Positions 49,671 to 57,649 are shown, counted from the first letter of the stretch. The stretch: DNA of 64,000 bases from a virus (IMGVR_UViG_3300043427_003220:62001-126000); one strand, 5' to 3'. Numbers and translations are program-made. Notes: generated by a model not told the origin, from the sequence alone.

Positions 49671-49888
49671 CGCCTACGGCCCGGCCCACAGTCGATTTCT
49701 AGATGAGCGTCTTCAACGCCCAAATTTTGAAAAGTCATTGCAATCTGCATGGGGGTATAAAAATCCCCTGCATTCACTTTGACCTTAACTCTTTCCCCAT
49801 TGATGCGAAGAATGAGCCATGCTGAGCCGTTCTCACGGCCCATCCTTGCGTTGACTGCTTTTTGAATTTGATTAATAAGAACTTTCAT
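49667..49888 (-). CDS. Small beta protein
   Basis: 73 aa, with GGAGGTGAATT before ATG. (MKVLINQIQKAVNARMG ... LILRINGERVKVKVNAGDF ... HLEIDCGPGRRR.) Its stop overlaps the stop of the spanin-like gene, so transcription converges here. No family is recognised. Confidence 0.5.
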   Translation of the reverse strand: MKVLINQIQKAVNARMGRENGSAWLILRINGERVKVKVNAGDFYTPMQIAMTFQNLGVEDAHLEIDCGPGRRR

Positions 49889-49952
49889 AATTCACCTCCA
49901 TTATAAGACTTATCGTCACGAGTAGGAATAACTTTAGGGTGTGTTTAAAAAA

Positions 49953-50333
49953 TCACAAACCCTCTAATAATTCAGGGAAATCTGCAGTGCGTAAGATGCG
50001 GTCTTTGATGGCCGGGTACTTTTTGACTGCTGCAGCATAAGCCCTACGGTAGATGAATTTATGGTAAGGTACAATGATTTTGTTAAGAAGTTGCATGACG
50101 GGACGACCGTACCTCAAATCCAAGCCATACAACCATTTCGGCCAATGAACATAAACATGACCGGGATTGAGCAGACTGAAGAACCCATAGTAGCCAAGAC
50201 TGCAGTAGACTCTGACCGTGCCAAACTTCTCTTTGCTTTGCCTAACGGGTATGCGACCATAGTGAACGAGGTGCCGGTGAATAAACCAAGCTGCATTGTT
50301 GCAGGCGACTTCAATGCGTTCTTCAATAGCCAT
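49953..50333 (-). CDS. Hypothetical protein rich in aromatic residues
   Basis: 126 aa. The N-terminal half (RIEVACNNAAWFIHRHLVHYGRIPVRQSKEKFGTVRVYC) is followed by many Tyr, Trp and Pro residues (VYVHWPKWLYGLDLRYGRP) and an Arg/Lys-rich helix (FIYRRAYAAAVKKYPAI). The K-E-K-F-G-x-x-R motif recurs in small phage proteins of unknown function. The start overlaps the end of the gene upstream. Confidence 0.5.
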   Translation of the reverse strand: MAIEERIEVACNNAAWFIHRHLVHYGRIPVRQSKEKFGTVRVYCSLGYYGFFSLLNPGHVYVHWPKWLYGLDLRYGRPVMQLLNKIIVPYHKFIYRRAYAAAVKKYPAIKDRILRTADFPELLEGL

Positions 50334-50661
50334 GATGGCCCTCCGGCTCTACTAGTACGGCACGGACTCTGCCCAAGGCATTAGAATAACTATTAAAGAT
50401 AAGACTATCTTCAGGGTTAAAAAACCACGCATAAGAAGGGTTATCGGAGTAAACTGTAGAAGTCCAGTAAGCACCATTCCGGCAACTCTTTCTAAACTCT
50501 TCCTTATAGTCCCACAAGTCACACCATTCACCCCTAGTCAAGAGACGTAGGCCGCGTGTCTTTGCCCATTCCATCGCCTCATCGTAAGTCATTGCTTCTT
50601 CGGGCTCGAAGTAAGTGAAGCCGTCGATGGTCATGTAACTGAAATTGGAAACTGCTTTCAT
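50323..50661 (-). CDS. Lcl/C-type-lectin-like domain protein
   Basis: 112 aa, GGAGATAAGCA upstream. It has the pattern of the Lcl C-terminal/DUF1566 group, related to the formylglycine-generating and C-type lectin folds: AMEWAKTRGLRLLTRGEW, then GAYWTSTVYSDNPSYAWFFN, then GRVRAVLVEPE. No signal or membrane segment is seen, so it is cytoplasmic unless packaged. Such domains bind ligands; some are hypervariable targets of diversity-generating retroelements, but no reverse transcriptase is seen in this window. Confidence 0.6.
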   Translation of the reverse strand: MKAVSNFSYMTIDGFTYFEPEEAMTYDEAMEWAKTRGLRLLTRGEWCDLWDYKEEFRKSCRNGAYWTSTVYSDNPSYAWFFNPEDSLIFNSYSNALGRVRAVLVEPEGHHGY

Positions 50662-51062
50662 TGCTTATCTCCATTCTGTCTGTTTTGTCCGTGATAGTCG
50701 CCCATAGCAAAAAAAACATTCGCCACCCAACCGACGTCGTCAGGGAAGGATGTGACGTATTCAGACAAAACAATCAAATCTTCAATATAATTACCAAGTT
50801 CGTCATGCTTGCCGTGAGTTAACGGAATCCTGCCGGTTTCCAAAATATGCAACGCAGAGCGGCCACTGCGCTCTTCTTTTTCAATCATCTCAACGACTTG
50901 ACATAATCTTTTAAGACCATTGTCGGAATAAACGACTCTATCAAATTTTTCCATTTCTAAGATAGACCTTTCTTCTATGCTTAAAAGAGCGGCAAGTCTG
51001 CTGCGGTTAATATTTAAAGTCTTTAGTAAGTAATCTATTTGGTCTTTTTCATAGTGGCCCAT
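50658..51062 (-). CDS. Possible helix-turn-helix regulator
   Basis: 134 aa. ATG 51062 is preferred with AAAGGAC upstream; the GTG at 51083 lies in the previous gene. Residues 9-75 (LLKTLNINRSRLAALLSIEERSILEMEKFDR then LKRLCQVVEMIEKEE) look like a DNA-binding helix-turn-helix followed by a helical part of the Xre/ParS kind, and LHILETGRIPL resembles a short linker. The C-terminal part (DLIVLSEYVTSFPDDVGW) is unassigned. It may regulate the early operon. Confidence 0.5.
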   Translation of the reverse strand: MGHYEKDQIDYLLKTLNINRSRLAALLSIEERSILEMEKFDRVVYSDNGLKRLCQVVEMIEKEERSGRSALHILETGRIPLTHGKHDELGNYIEDLIVLSEYVTSFPDDVGWVANVFFAMGDYHGQNRQNGDKQ

Positions 51063-51267
51063 TACTGCTGTCCTTTTGTTCACCTCGTTCTATTTCCAGT
51101 TCCTCCACCGAGTACCATTGGGAATAACTTTTGCATTGATGCTTATCTGCCTCTGCATCCATCTCGTCCTGCATAATTCTGAGACGCTCTTCCGCCTTCT
51201 CTCGGTCAAGGAATGCCGTGGGATGGGAAATGTGGTCACCGTCGAAGCAGATAATGTAGACTTTCAT
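51049..51267 (-). CDS. Array gene A1 (MKVYII family)
   Basis: 72 aa. MKVYIICFDGDHISHPTAFLDREKAEERL is nearly the same as gene A2 at 51510. Small alpha/beta protein. A1, A2 and A3 alternate with B1, B2 and B3 (the MKRSEM family), forming an array of six related genes from 51049 to 52374. The function is unknown. Confidence 0.6.
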   Translation of the reverse strand: MKVYIICFDGDHISHPTAFLDREKAEERLRIMQDEMDAEADKHQCKSYSQWYSVEELEIERGEQKDSSNGPL

Positions 51268-51309
51268 GTCGGCTCTCCAGTGTTCTTAATTCTTTGGATA
51301 ACTCGGTGT

Positions 51310-51513
51310 TCATTCCTCGTCCTCCCACTCGTAGACAATCCTTTTGTTAGGCTCGGCATAGGCTGTCGGTGCGTATTTGATGCGCTTCGGCGGCTGCATT
51401 CCTTGGCTTTCGAGGAAGACAATAATTATTTCTGCGTATGACCTGTCTTCTCTATATCCCTGCTCTTCACTGAGAAAGCATGTTAAGCGTTCAATCATCT
51501 CGCTGCGTTTCAT
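51310..51513 (-). CDS. Array gene B1 (MKRSEM ... ESQGMQPP family)
   Basis: 67 aa. MKRSEMIERL, then an acidic middle and a helix ending in FLESQGMQPP, then a short tail (EWEDEE). Small helical proteins with an E-x-x-G-M-x-P-P motif are common in phage early regions. The start overlaps A2's stop. A 42-nt gap separates it from A1. Confidence 0.6.
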   Translation of the reverse strand: MKRSEMIERLTCFLSEEQGYREDRSYAEIIIVFLESQGMQPPKRIKYAPTAYAEPNKRIVYEWEDEE

Positions 51514-51704
51514 GTTTCACCTCGTTCCATCTCCAATTCTTCCACCGAGTACCAGTGCGAGTAACTCTTGCATTGATGTTTATCTGCCTCCGCATCCATC
51601 TCGTCTTGCATAATTCGGAGACGCTCCTCTGCCTTCTCTCGGTCAAGGAATGCCGTGTGATAGGAGATGTGGCTACCGTCGAAACAGATTATGTAGACTT
51701 TCAT
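51510..51704 (-). CDS. Array gene A2 (MKVYII family)
   Basis: 64 aa, with GGAGTGAAAT before ATG. Apart from a few residues (DGSHISYHT versus DGDHISHPT; SHWY versus SQWY) it equals A1 up to ERGE. This is a recent duplication. It overlaps B1. Confidence 0.6.
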   Translation of the reverse strand: MKVYIICFDGSHISYHTAFLDREKAEERLRIMQDEMDAEADKHQCKSYSHWYSVEELEMERGET

Positions 51705-51707
51705 ATT

Positions 51708-51917
51708 TCACTCCTCTGGTTCCCATATGTCGGTGGGTTGTATACCGAGCGGTTCGTCTTTTTCTACAATTACTTTCACGGGCTGTGGTAAAGGTGGCCG
51801 CATACCTTGGCTTTCAAGAAGTCTTAATATTAGGTCGGCCATTTCGTCCGGTTCACCCTTCCAATCGTGATACTCAAGAGCGTCGGCCAAAAGTTTGACC
51901 ATTTCACTTCGTCTCAT
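51708..51917 (-). CDS. Array gene B2 (ESQGMRPP family)
   Basis: 69 aa. MRRSEMVKLLADALEYHDW, LILRLLESQGMRPPLP and a C-terminal DIWEPEE. Homologue of B1 and B3. The start overlaps the end of B3. Confidence 0.58.
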   Translation of the reverse strand: MRRSEMVKLLADALEYHDWKGEPDEMADLILRLLESQGMRPPLPQPVKVIVEKDEPLGIQPTDIWEPEE

Positions 51918-52170
51918 GTTCTGGCTCCCACTTGTTTACCTTAATTTTGCGATATGCTTTTGAAAGTATTAAATTTTCATCTACTTTTACGTAGGTTTCA
52001 TACGCTGGCGGCTGCATTCCTTGCTCTTCAATCAAAGAGATTAGCTCATCTGCGAGAAAATGAGCAAACGCCCATATTTCATAGTCTGTAGTATCGGACG
52101 CATAATGATTTTCTCTGATACGCATTGCGATTCTGTCTTTAATTTTCTGCTGTAAATCACTGCGTTTCAT
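51904..52170 (-). CDS. Array gene B3 (EEQGMQPP family)
   Basis: 88 aa, GGAGTGAAAT upstream. MKRSDLQQKIKDRI, then ISLIEEQGMQPPAY and KWEPEHE at the end. Longer and more distant than B1 and B2, so it may be the oldest copy. Confidence 0.58.
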   Translation of the reverse strand: MKRSDLQQKIKDRIAMRIRENHYASDTTDYEIWAFAHFLADELISLIEEQGMQPPAYETYVKVDENLILSKAYRKIKVNKWEPEHETK

Positions 52171-52173
52171 ATT

Positions 52174-52374
52174 TCACTCCTCTGGAATATAGACTACGCA
52201 AAGATGAAATGTAGAAGGATTTTCGTCATAGTATTTACTAGTCATTTCATTTGTATACCGATCTTTAATCTCACTGAGGAGCATCATGGCTTTCTCATAG
52301 TCCTCAAAAACCTTTCCATGACCAACGACGTGTGAGCCATCTGAGAATTTTCGGACAATAACATAAAGTTTCAT
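52174..52374 (-). CDS. Array gene A3 (MKLYVI family)
   Basis: 66 aa. ATG 52374 is preferred: GGAGTGCGGCAA precedes it, and MKLYVIVRKFSDGSHVVGHG then aligns with MKVYIICFDGDHISHPT. It is the first gene of the A/B array in the direction of transcription. Confidence 0.55.
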   Translation of the reverse strand: MKLYVIVRKFSDGSHVVGHGKVFEDYEKAMMLLSEIKDRYTNEMTSKYYDENPSTFHLCVVYIPEE

Positions 52375-52457
52375 TTGCCGCACTCCTTCAAAGCGACTCA
52401 ATAAAAAAATGTTATTAATATTCTTAAGAGCACTAATAACATTTTGTAAAAAAACGC

Positions 52458-52736
52458 TTAAGAAACAACTGCACTATCGTCTTCTTGATTGTCTGGGTGC
52501 GACGAATGCTTATCGCCGGGCTTTATTTCAATATAAACTCTATGGGCAGAATATCTGGAATCGGTTGGACCAATTAAATCTTTGATTCGCCACAACAATC
52601 CAGCAAAAGCTTCTGCTGAGTTTTTTTCATATAAATACCCATCTTCCCTTTCCTGAAAGACGTATTTTTGTACCATTTCTGGATCGCTCTCATCCGTAAG
52701 CAGCCATCCGTTTTGAACAACTTCGATCTTAAGCAT
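52458..52736 (-). CDS. Hypothetical acidic protein
   Basis: 92 aa (MLKIEVVQNGWLLTDESDPE ... QKYVFQEREDGYLYE ... IKPGDKHSSHPDNQEDDSAVVS). The beginning resembles small phage proteins with V-x-N-G-W(L/I)L-T plus KYVF, which are found beside replication genes. It has a disordered acidic end. The function is unknown. Confidence 0.55.
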   Translation of the reverse strand: MLKIEVVQNGWLLTDESDPEMVQKYVFQEREDGYLYEKNSAEAFAGLLWRIKDLIGPTDSRYSAHRVYIEIKPGDKHSSHPDNQEDDSAVVS

Positions 52737-52739
52737 AAT

Positions 52740-53117
52740 TTACCCCTGCTCTTCTGATTTTTTCTTTTCAGACAAAACAAACGCCGCCATTTGAATGGTT
52801 GCCTTGTAGGGAGCAATAGCTTCTTTAAGGCCACTTTCTAGTAGCTTCTTAGCTTCTACAGCTCTTTGATACTCTTCATGAGCTTCTAGTTCTTCCTCGC
52901 CGCGCTGTACTTGAACAGCGGCATTAGCAATAAGCTCTTCTAGCTCCTGCTGAGACATCTTGAGGACTTCTTGAATACGGTCGTAAGACATAAACTTAGC
53001 GACCTTACTGTGGAGTTTTTTTGGTACTCCGTATTCTTCAAGCATTCCCTTTTTTTCTTTAGAAGAGACATCATCTGTAACTGAATCATTTGAATTAATT
53101 TTCTTTAGTCTGGCCAT
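52740..53117 (-). CDS. Helical protein, possibly replication-associated
   Basis: 125 aa, AGGAGTTTTAT upstream. The N-terminal 30 residues are hydrophilic. The rest is helical with a long charged coiled coil (QQELEELIANAAVQVQRGEEELEAHEEYQRAVEAKKLLE). It lies just downstream of the Gln-rich protein and UvsX, so a recombination or replication link is possible. No family is recognised. Confidence 0.5.
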   Translation of the reverse strand: MARLKKINSNDSVTDDVSSKEKKGMLEEYGVPKKLHSKVAKFMSYDRIQEVLKMSQQELEELIANAAVQVQRGEEELEAHEEYQRAVEAKKLLESGLKEAIAPYKATIQMAAFVLSEKKKSEEQG

Positions 53118-53129
53118 ATAAAACTCCTA

Positions 53130-53609
53130 TTAATAAAGTAGTGCGTCGTCTTCGGAATCGGGCAATACGGTATCTTCATAAATTGGTTGCTTTCTTACAG
53201 CTCTAACAGCCTGTTGAGGCTGAGGTGCTGGCTTTCTCTGTTGCTGTTGCTGCTGCTGCTGTTGAGGTTGCTGGGGTCGTTGCTGACCGCCCACAACTTG
53301 GCGAACGGACTGTACAAGAGCTTGTTGTAGTTTAATGCAGGACTCAACAATCTCGTCTACCTTCTCTTGAGCCACTGTCAACTCTTCATCTACAATCTCG
53401 TTGCCCATTAACGTCTCAATGCGTCTCTCGGCAGCCTCAACAAAGATTTGATGAATAGCTTCCCCTTGAGGCATAGCTAAAAATGCTTTTTTAATAGATT
53501 CTGACTCAACCGCTTCAATGAGTTGATTAGCCAACTTGACCTTTTGTAGCGTTGTCATTCGTTTGGGTGCAGTAGCTACAGGCGGCAGCTCTACTGGCTC
53601 TGCGCTCAT
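53130..53609 (-). CDS. Helical protein with polyglutamine tract
   Basis: 159 aa. ATG 53609 follows AAGGAGGGACAA, while the longer frame overlaps the previous gene. Residues 18-110 are helical (TTLQKVKLANQLIEAVES, EKVDEIVESCIKLQQALVQSV). A tract of Gln and Pro (about 110-140, encoded by CAG/CAA runs) separates them from a short acidic end (LPDSEDDALLY). The acidic tip resembles protein-docking tails of viral SSB and recombination mediators, but identity is not shown. Confidence 0.5.
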   Translation of the reverse strand: MSAEPVELPPVATAPKRMTTLQKVKLANQLIEAVESESIKKAFLAMPQGEAIHQIFVEAAERRIETLMGNEIVDEELTVAQEKVDEIVESCIKLQQALVQSVRQVVGGQQRPQQPQQQQQQQQQRKPAPQPQQAVRAVRKQPIYEDTVLPDSEDDALLY

Positions 53610-53622
53610 TTGTCCCTCCTTT

Positions 53623-53976
53623 TTAGTCTGCGACTTCCTCGTAGCCATTTATCTCCGACCCCCATGTTTCTGTAGCATCTCTAATCTCTTGCAAAAGCGT
53701 CTTACTAAACTCTTTTAGAGTTTTAGAGCCTCTGTCGCACGAGAACAGAATACTCTTTATTTTTGCAAAAAACAAGTAATGAATACGTTTTTTTGGTATT
53801 CGCCCTAGCACATGTCCATACACTTCAATATCCTCTTCAAAACCTAGCTCATCCAACGTATCCAGCGCAGCCTTTTCAATTTTTGCATGGGGAAATACGC
53901 TGGTTTTAAACGGCGTATACGCAATTTCTGCAGCGGTCGTTAGGCACGTTGTGGCGGCAGACTTGTCTCCCCTCAT
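53623..53976 (-). CDS. Hypothetical protein downstream of UvsX
   Basis: 117 aa. ATG 53976 is preferred to the TTG at 53982, as GAGGA lies 7 nt upstream. The sequence has an alpha/beta mix with HAKIEKAALDTLDELGFEEDIEVYGHVLG and PKKRIHYLFFAKIKSILFS, and a helical end. The gene is 2 nt from the UvsX stop. No family is recognised. Confidence 0.5.
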   Translation of the reverse strand: MRGDKSAATTCLTTAAEIAYTPFKTSVFPHAKIEKAALDTLDELGFEEDIEVYGHVLGRIPKKRIHYLFFAKIKSILFSCDRGSKTLKEFSKTLLQEIRDATETWGSEINGYEEVAD

Positions 53977-53978
53977 GG

Positions 53979-55124
53979 TCAATCCTCAAGGTCAATATTA
54001 ACTGTTTCGTTTTCTGAAAGCTTCATTGAAGCTGTCATACACTGACGCTCAACCGCTTGGTATGCTGGAGAATCAGGAACCAACGAATCTTCTGTCTTTT
54101 CTTGGCCATGAAACTTATATTCCACGCCCTTTTCGTCCTTGTATGCCCACCAATGAAGACTAGGCTTACCTGAATCTCCCGTTGGGTGGTACACGACTCC
54201 TAGCTTCTTGGCCAAGTTAAACAGCGACCTGTTTTTGTTGACAATCTGACAAGTTTCCATATTGACCTGAAACTCAACAACGCGGCCCTCAACAGTGTTA
54301 CGACTCTTGAGAACACGGGCGCGGATTGTTTTACCAACTTTGACAGCATCTTTATCGCTGTTCTCAATGGTATTATTATCAGCAGTCAAGCCAGCATCCT
54401 TGCGCTCTACTGACTCCATCAAAAGCATGAGGTCAGCTTGGTGCTTAAGCTTCTGTCCGCCTGTAACAATCCATTTTTTAGGGCCGCTTGGGTCTGCAGC
54501 CATATCCTGAATAGCGTGTTGAATAAGAAAGCAAGCTACTTTGTTCTCAGCAGAGATGCGAGTCATAGCCTTAACGAGAGGGCCCATGACTTTAGCCATA
54601 CCGCCAAACTTATTGCCTGCTTGCTCGATTTCGCCTTCTTTAATCTTCTTTTCATCGTACGCAGCGGTGGCACCGCCAAGCGAGTCTACACCAATTGCGC
54701 AAAGACTGTTAGGAGACTCTTTAACACCCTCTTCGAGCATAGAAAGCTTGGCAAATACCTTGTCTGGTTCGTTAGAGCTAATAATCAATAGACGATTGAG
54801 GTCAATACCAAACTGAGCAAGACGACGTACACGGTCAGGCTTGTTGTGTAGATAGTATTCGATGTCAAAGATTACAGCGCCCGCTTCTGGATTAGCCTTC
54901 ATAAGTTGACCAATCCAATAATACATTAGAAAGGACTTGCAGGCCCCAGGAACACCGGCAAGAATGGTAATACGGTCTGTGGGGATTTTGCCCGTGCCCC
55001 AGTTAAGTGCAGGGTCACCTGCGTCAAAGTTAGTTTTATCTTCCTGAGACGCGAGGTTGGCTGCCATTACTGCATAATCAAGGTCGCGGGTCAATTTAGA
55101 AAAATAACTTGGAAGCTTAGCCAT
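53979..55124 (-). CDS. uvsX: UvsX/RecA-like recombinase
   Basis: 381 aa, AGGAGGTTATT upstream. ATPase core of the RecA family: P-loop GVPGACKS (57-64), AVIFDIEYYL after it, Walker B LCAIGVDSLGG, then an L2-like region with a conserved glutamine (ACFLIQHAIQDM) and KLKHQADLMLLM. The residue before the P-loop Lys is Cys instead of Gly; T4 UvsX also lacks that Gly (GPSKSFKS), so this is a family trait. The protein pairs homologous DNA and drives recombination-dependent replication with the SSB encoded at 56672. The C-terminal 70 residues are extra (WWAYKDEKGVEYKF and an acidic tail). Confidence 0.88.
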   Translation of the reverse strand: MAKLPSYFSKLTRDLDYAVMAANLASQEDKTNFDAGDPALNWGTGKIPTDRITILAGVPGACKSFLMYYWIGQLMKANPEAGAVIFDIEYYLHNKPDRVRRLAQFGIDLNRLLIISSNEPDKVFAKLSMLEEGVKESPNSLCAIGVDSLGGATAAYDEKKIKEGEIEQAGNKFGGMAKVMGPLVKAMTRISAENKVACFLIQHAIQDMAADPSGPKKWIVTGGQKLKHQADLMLLMESVERKDAGLTADNNTIENSDKDAVKVGKTIRARVLKSRNTVEGRVVEFQVNMETCQIVNKNRSLFNLAKKLGVVYHPTGDSGKPSLHWWAYKDEKGVEYKFHGQEKTEDSLVPDSPAYQAVERQCMTASMKLSENETVNIDLED

Positions 55125-55161
55125 AATAACCTCCTACAAAATAAAAAAGGGAAAGTCTCAG

Positions 55162-56094
55162 TTATTCTGAGACTTTGAATCCCATTGCCTCGTCAATCAT
55201 CTTACGAGCTTCTGCTTTATAATCAAGAATTTTTGTAAGTTGTTTTTGCAAACTTAGTTCTTGCGCAGGAGTTAGTGTGCCATTACGTGCAATTTCAACC
55301 GATTTTGGCTCAGTTATCAGCGGACACTTTGACCAAGTTATATTAAGGCGAACATAACCGCCGAATAGAGAAAGAGTTTGTTTTTCTTCTTTGTTTACCA
55401 AATCCGGTGTACAAACGGCTTGAGCAACGCGGTCGGCGGCCTTTGCCTTGACAGCATCGCGGCCAAATAGCCAATAATCATCTCTTACAAGTTGTTTAAA
55501 TCTTTCTACTGGCAATTCCATGCGTTTTGCTTGTGCAGCATCAATTGCATTGGTCATTTGCTTCAAAAATTCAACAAACGCAATTGCATTTGGCTGAGGT
55601 TGGAACCTTAGTCCAAAAGAGGGAACATGTTGCATCAAAATAGATGATTCGAGAACCACGCGCTCATCGCAAGCTTGAAGGATAACAAATGACATCGAAG
55701 CAGAAAAGTCTGTTACACAAACTACTTTTTTATTAACAGAACGAATTGCCTGTACAAGCTGTACGCCATCCATTACTGAACCACCGGGGGAGCTAAGAAA
55801 CAAATTAACCGTATCCCCTTGAGCGGTCATCAAAGCAGAGATAGCTTTTGACACGCTGGTTCCGTCAACCTCGCCACGTAGTACGATTGTATTATCAGAA
55901 AGCACAATAGAATTTTTACTAGAAGTAAGCTTTTGTTGGCATTCAAGGCTTTGGCAAGTAACATCGCTGCTATTATTTTTTTGCGACAAAATTGGCTTAG
56001 AACTATTGTTTGAAAACTCAGAAGCTGAGGCTGACCCAACTGTTGTCAAAGCTAGAATAGACAATGGAATAGAAAGAAAAGACTTAAAAAACAC
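55162..56094 (-). CDS. Secreted ClpP/SppA-type serine protease
   Basis: 310 aa from GTG 56094, which has GGAGG 4 nt upstream; the ATG at 56133 gives 323 aa but has no ribosome binding site. N-terminal signal (FFKSFLSIPLSILALTTVGSASAS), then a linker with two Cys. Clp fold: IVLRGEVDG, LFLSSPGGSVMDGVQLVQAI, nucleophile in FSASMSFVI (S133), LMQHVPS (H156) and DDYWLFGRDAV (D206). Numbers are from the GTG. The full triad is present, unlike the lipoprotein relative at 46302. It is likely exported to the periplasm. It is odd to find it between UvsX and the SSB in the replication operon. Confidence 0.74.
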   Translation of the reverse strand: MFFKSFLSIPLSILALTTVGSASASEFSNNSSKPILSQKNNSSDVTCQSLECQQKLTSSKNSIVLSDNTIVLRGEVDGTSVSKAISALMTAQGDTVNLFLSSPGGSVMDGVQLVQAIRSVNKKVVCVTDFSASMSFVILQACDERVVLESSILMQHVPSFGLRFQPQPNAIAFVEFLKQMTNAIDAAQAKRMELPVERFKQLVRDDYWLFGRDAVKAKAADRVAQAVCTPDLVNKEEKQTLSLFGGYVRLNITWSKCPLITEPKSVEIARNGTLTPAQELSLQKQLTKILDYKAEARKMIDEAMGFKVSE

Positions 56095-56150
56095 AAAACC
56101 TCCAATCGTATTAACAGCATAAGACAACACCATTGTTTCTTATGAAATTA

Positions 56151-56630
56151 TTAAACCATATTTCCTGACATTTGTCTAGTCTCATTAAAACCATATCTTG
56201 AAGCTTTAATGCTAGACTGAGCCATAATGAGATTCATCTTAATCAAATTAAGTTGTTCCAGCATGGCTTCGTACATTGCTTCGCGTTGTTGAGCTGTTTG
56301 AACATCTGTGTCAAGGTTGACAAAGTGTTCGCGTAAGTCAGCAGTAGGCTTGGCAATATTCATTTGTTGGCAGTATTCTGGAAACCGCTCTAGGGCGGCG
56401 AGAGCCTTAGAGCGCTTAACCTCGGAACGCGCCATATTAAAACTATAGGTAACTGACCCCAAGTAACCACTTAAGAGACTCATACCCTCAGACAGAGCGG
56501 AAATGGCCCTGTTGGCATCGTAGTCTGTCTTCAGTTCATGGATATTTGACGCGATGACAAGATAGTTTTTAAGAGTGTCAATGTACTCAGGAATTACATC
56601 TTGAGAATCAACGCGCTTAACTTCTTTCAT
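56151..56630 (-). CDS. Helical protein between SSB and protease genes
   Basis: 159 aa, GGGGGAAGTC upstream. All-helical (LKTDYDANRAISALSEGMSLLSGYLGSV, EVKRSKALAALERF, REAMYEAMLEQLNLIKMNLIM). The size and helical pattern resemble recombination-associated phage proteins of unknown function, found in operons with SSB and UvsX. A recombination-mediator role is possible from context only. Confidence 0.5.
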   Translation of the reverse strand: MKEVKRVDSQDVIPEYIDTLKNYLVIASNIHELKTDYDANRAISALSEGMSLLSGYLGSVTYSFNMARSEVKRSKALAALERFPEYCQQMNIAKPTADLREHFVNLDTDVQTAQQREAMYEAMLEQLNLIKMNLIMAQSSIKASRYGFNETRQMSGNMV

Positions 56631-56671
56631 GACTTCCCCCCTAGCCTTCCGTGTTTAAGAGTGTTCCGGCA

Positions 56672-57634
56672 TTACCGGAACACTGCATCAAGAGCGTCGT
56701 CAATTGACGATGGGGCTGCTGCTTTTGGCGCAGTTGGCTTAGGCTGCGGAGCGGGAGTAGGAGTAGACATCATAGCGGGGACATCAACTTCTTCATTGGT
56801 TGGTGTTGAAGCTGCATTGCTACGACGCTCTGGAGTTTTGCCAGCAGAAAGATACTCTTGTACCTCTCCTACAGTCCACATATAGTTGGAAGCAATCTCA
56901 ATAACGTCTGGCAAGTCAGACTCTTTAAGGCTCTTAAGAGCTTGCGATGGCTCTGCCTTAAAGACAGCCAAAACAGGGTCGTCAAGGCCCTCGACTTTCT
57001 GCTCTGTTCTGTAAAGGTCTACAGAATATTCTGTGTTCAATCCTGAACCAGTACGGGAAATGCGCAGCCAACCCGTAGGAGCCATGGTATTAAACAAGTT
57101 GGTGCCTTTACGGCGCAGGGTCTGATACAAGCCTTCTTGAGCTGGCTTGTCACCGTAAGCTTCTGTGCCAAACAAAATCTTAATGACAGTCTCTGGAACT
57201 TCGAGCGCTTCGACCTTGTCTGAGCCCAAGACGTTTACAAGAAGAACGCCCCTGCGTGTTGGTCTGTGAATTCTTGCCTGCGCGTCAAGCTCTTTGTATT
57301 CGGCGCTTTCTTTGTTTTTAATTTCTTTTTGTTTCTTCTTCAGCTCCATAAACAGCTCAAACTGTGGGTCTTTTTGACCTTGAACTTGGAGTGATGGGCG
57401 TGTCCAGTTAGCCATGGTGCCGTCTGGCATCTTTCTCTTATAGGTGAACTTATTGAATCCATAATAAAAGGCGGGATTTCCTCCTCCATCCTTCATATAG
57501 ACAATAGGAATGATTTTGCAGATAAGTGGCTTGCCTTCTGGTACAGTGAGCGCCTTGGGGCGGCCACCAGCAGCAGAGCCAGATTTTGCAGTTTCAGGAA
57601 GAGCATCAGGATTAAAGTTATCAAGAAATGACAT
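56672..57634 (-). CDS. Single-stranded DNA-binding protein, gp32-like
   Basis: 320 aa. ATG 57634 has GGAGGT 7 nt upstream; the longer frame begins TTG inside that site. N-terminal leader SFLDNFNPDALPE, then an OB-type core with many Lys, Arg and aromatic residues (FYYGFNKFTYKRKMP, NWTRPSLQVQGQKDPQFELF, RPTRRGVLLVNVLG). A Pro/Ala-rich disordered linker follows (about 275-310) and the acidic end SSIDDALDAVFR. A basic core with an acidic C-terminal tip is typical for phage SSB proteins, whose tip binds the helicase, recombinase and polymerase. It coats unwound DNA. Confidence 0.75.
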   Translation of the reverse strand: MSFLDNFNPDALPETAKSGSAAGGRPKALTVPEGKPLICKIIPIVYMKDGGGNPAFYYGFNKFTYKRKMPDGTMANWTRPSLQVQGQKDPQFELFMELKKKQKEIKNKESAEYKELDAQARIHRPTRRGVLLVNVLGSDKVEALEVPETVIKILFGTEAYGDKPAQEGLYQTLRRKGTNLFNTMAPTGWLRISRTGSGLNTEYSVDLYRTEQKVEGLDDPVLAVFKAEPSQALKSLKESDLPDVIEIASNYMWTVGEVQEYLSAGKTPERRSNAASTPTNEEVDVPAMMSTPTPAPQPKPTAPKAAAPSSIDDALDAVFR

Positions 57635-57649
57635 AGTAGGTACCTCCAA

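Noticed and set aside
50323-50661. Diversity-generating retroelement
   Set aside because: No reverse transcriptase, accessory gene or template repeat is seen in the window.
54930-54960. Defective P-loop in the UvsX-like protein (Cys before Lys)
   Set aside because: T4 UvsX also lacks the usual Gly before the Lys, so the change is normal for this family.
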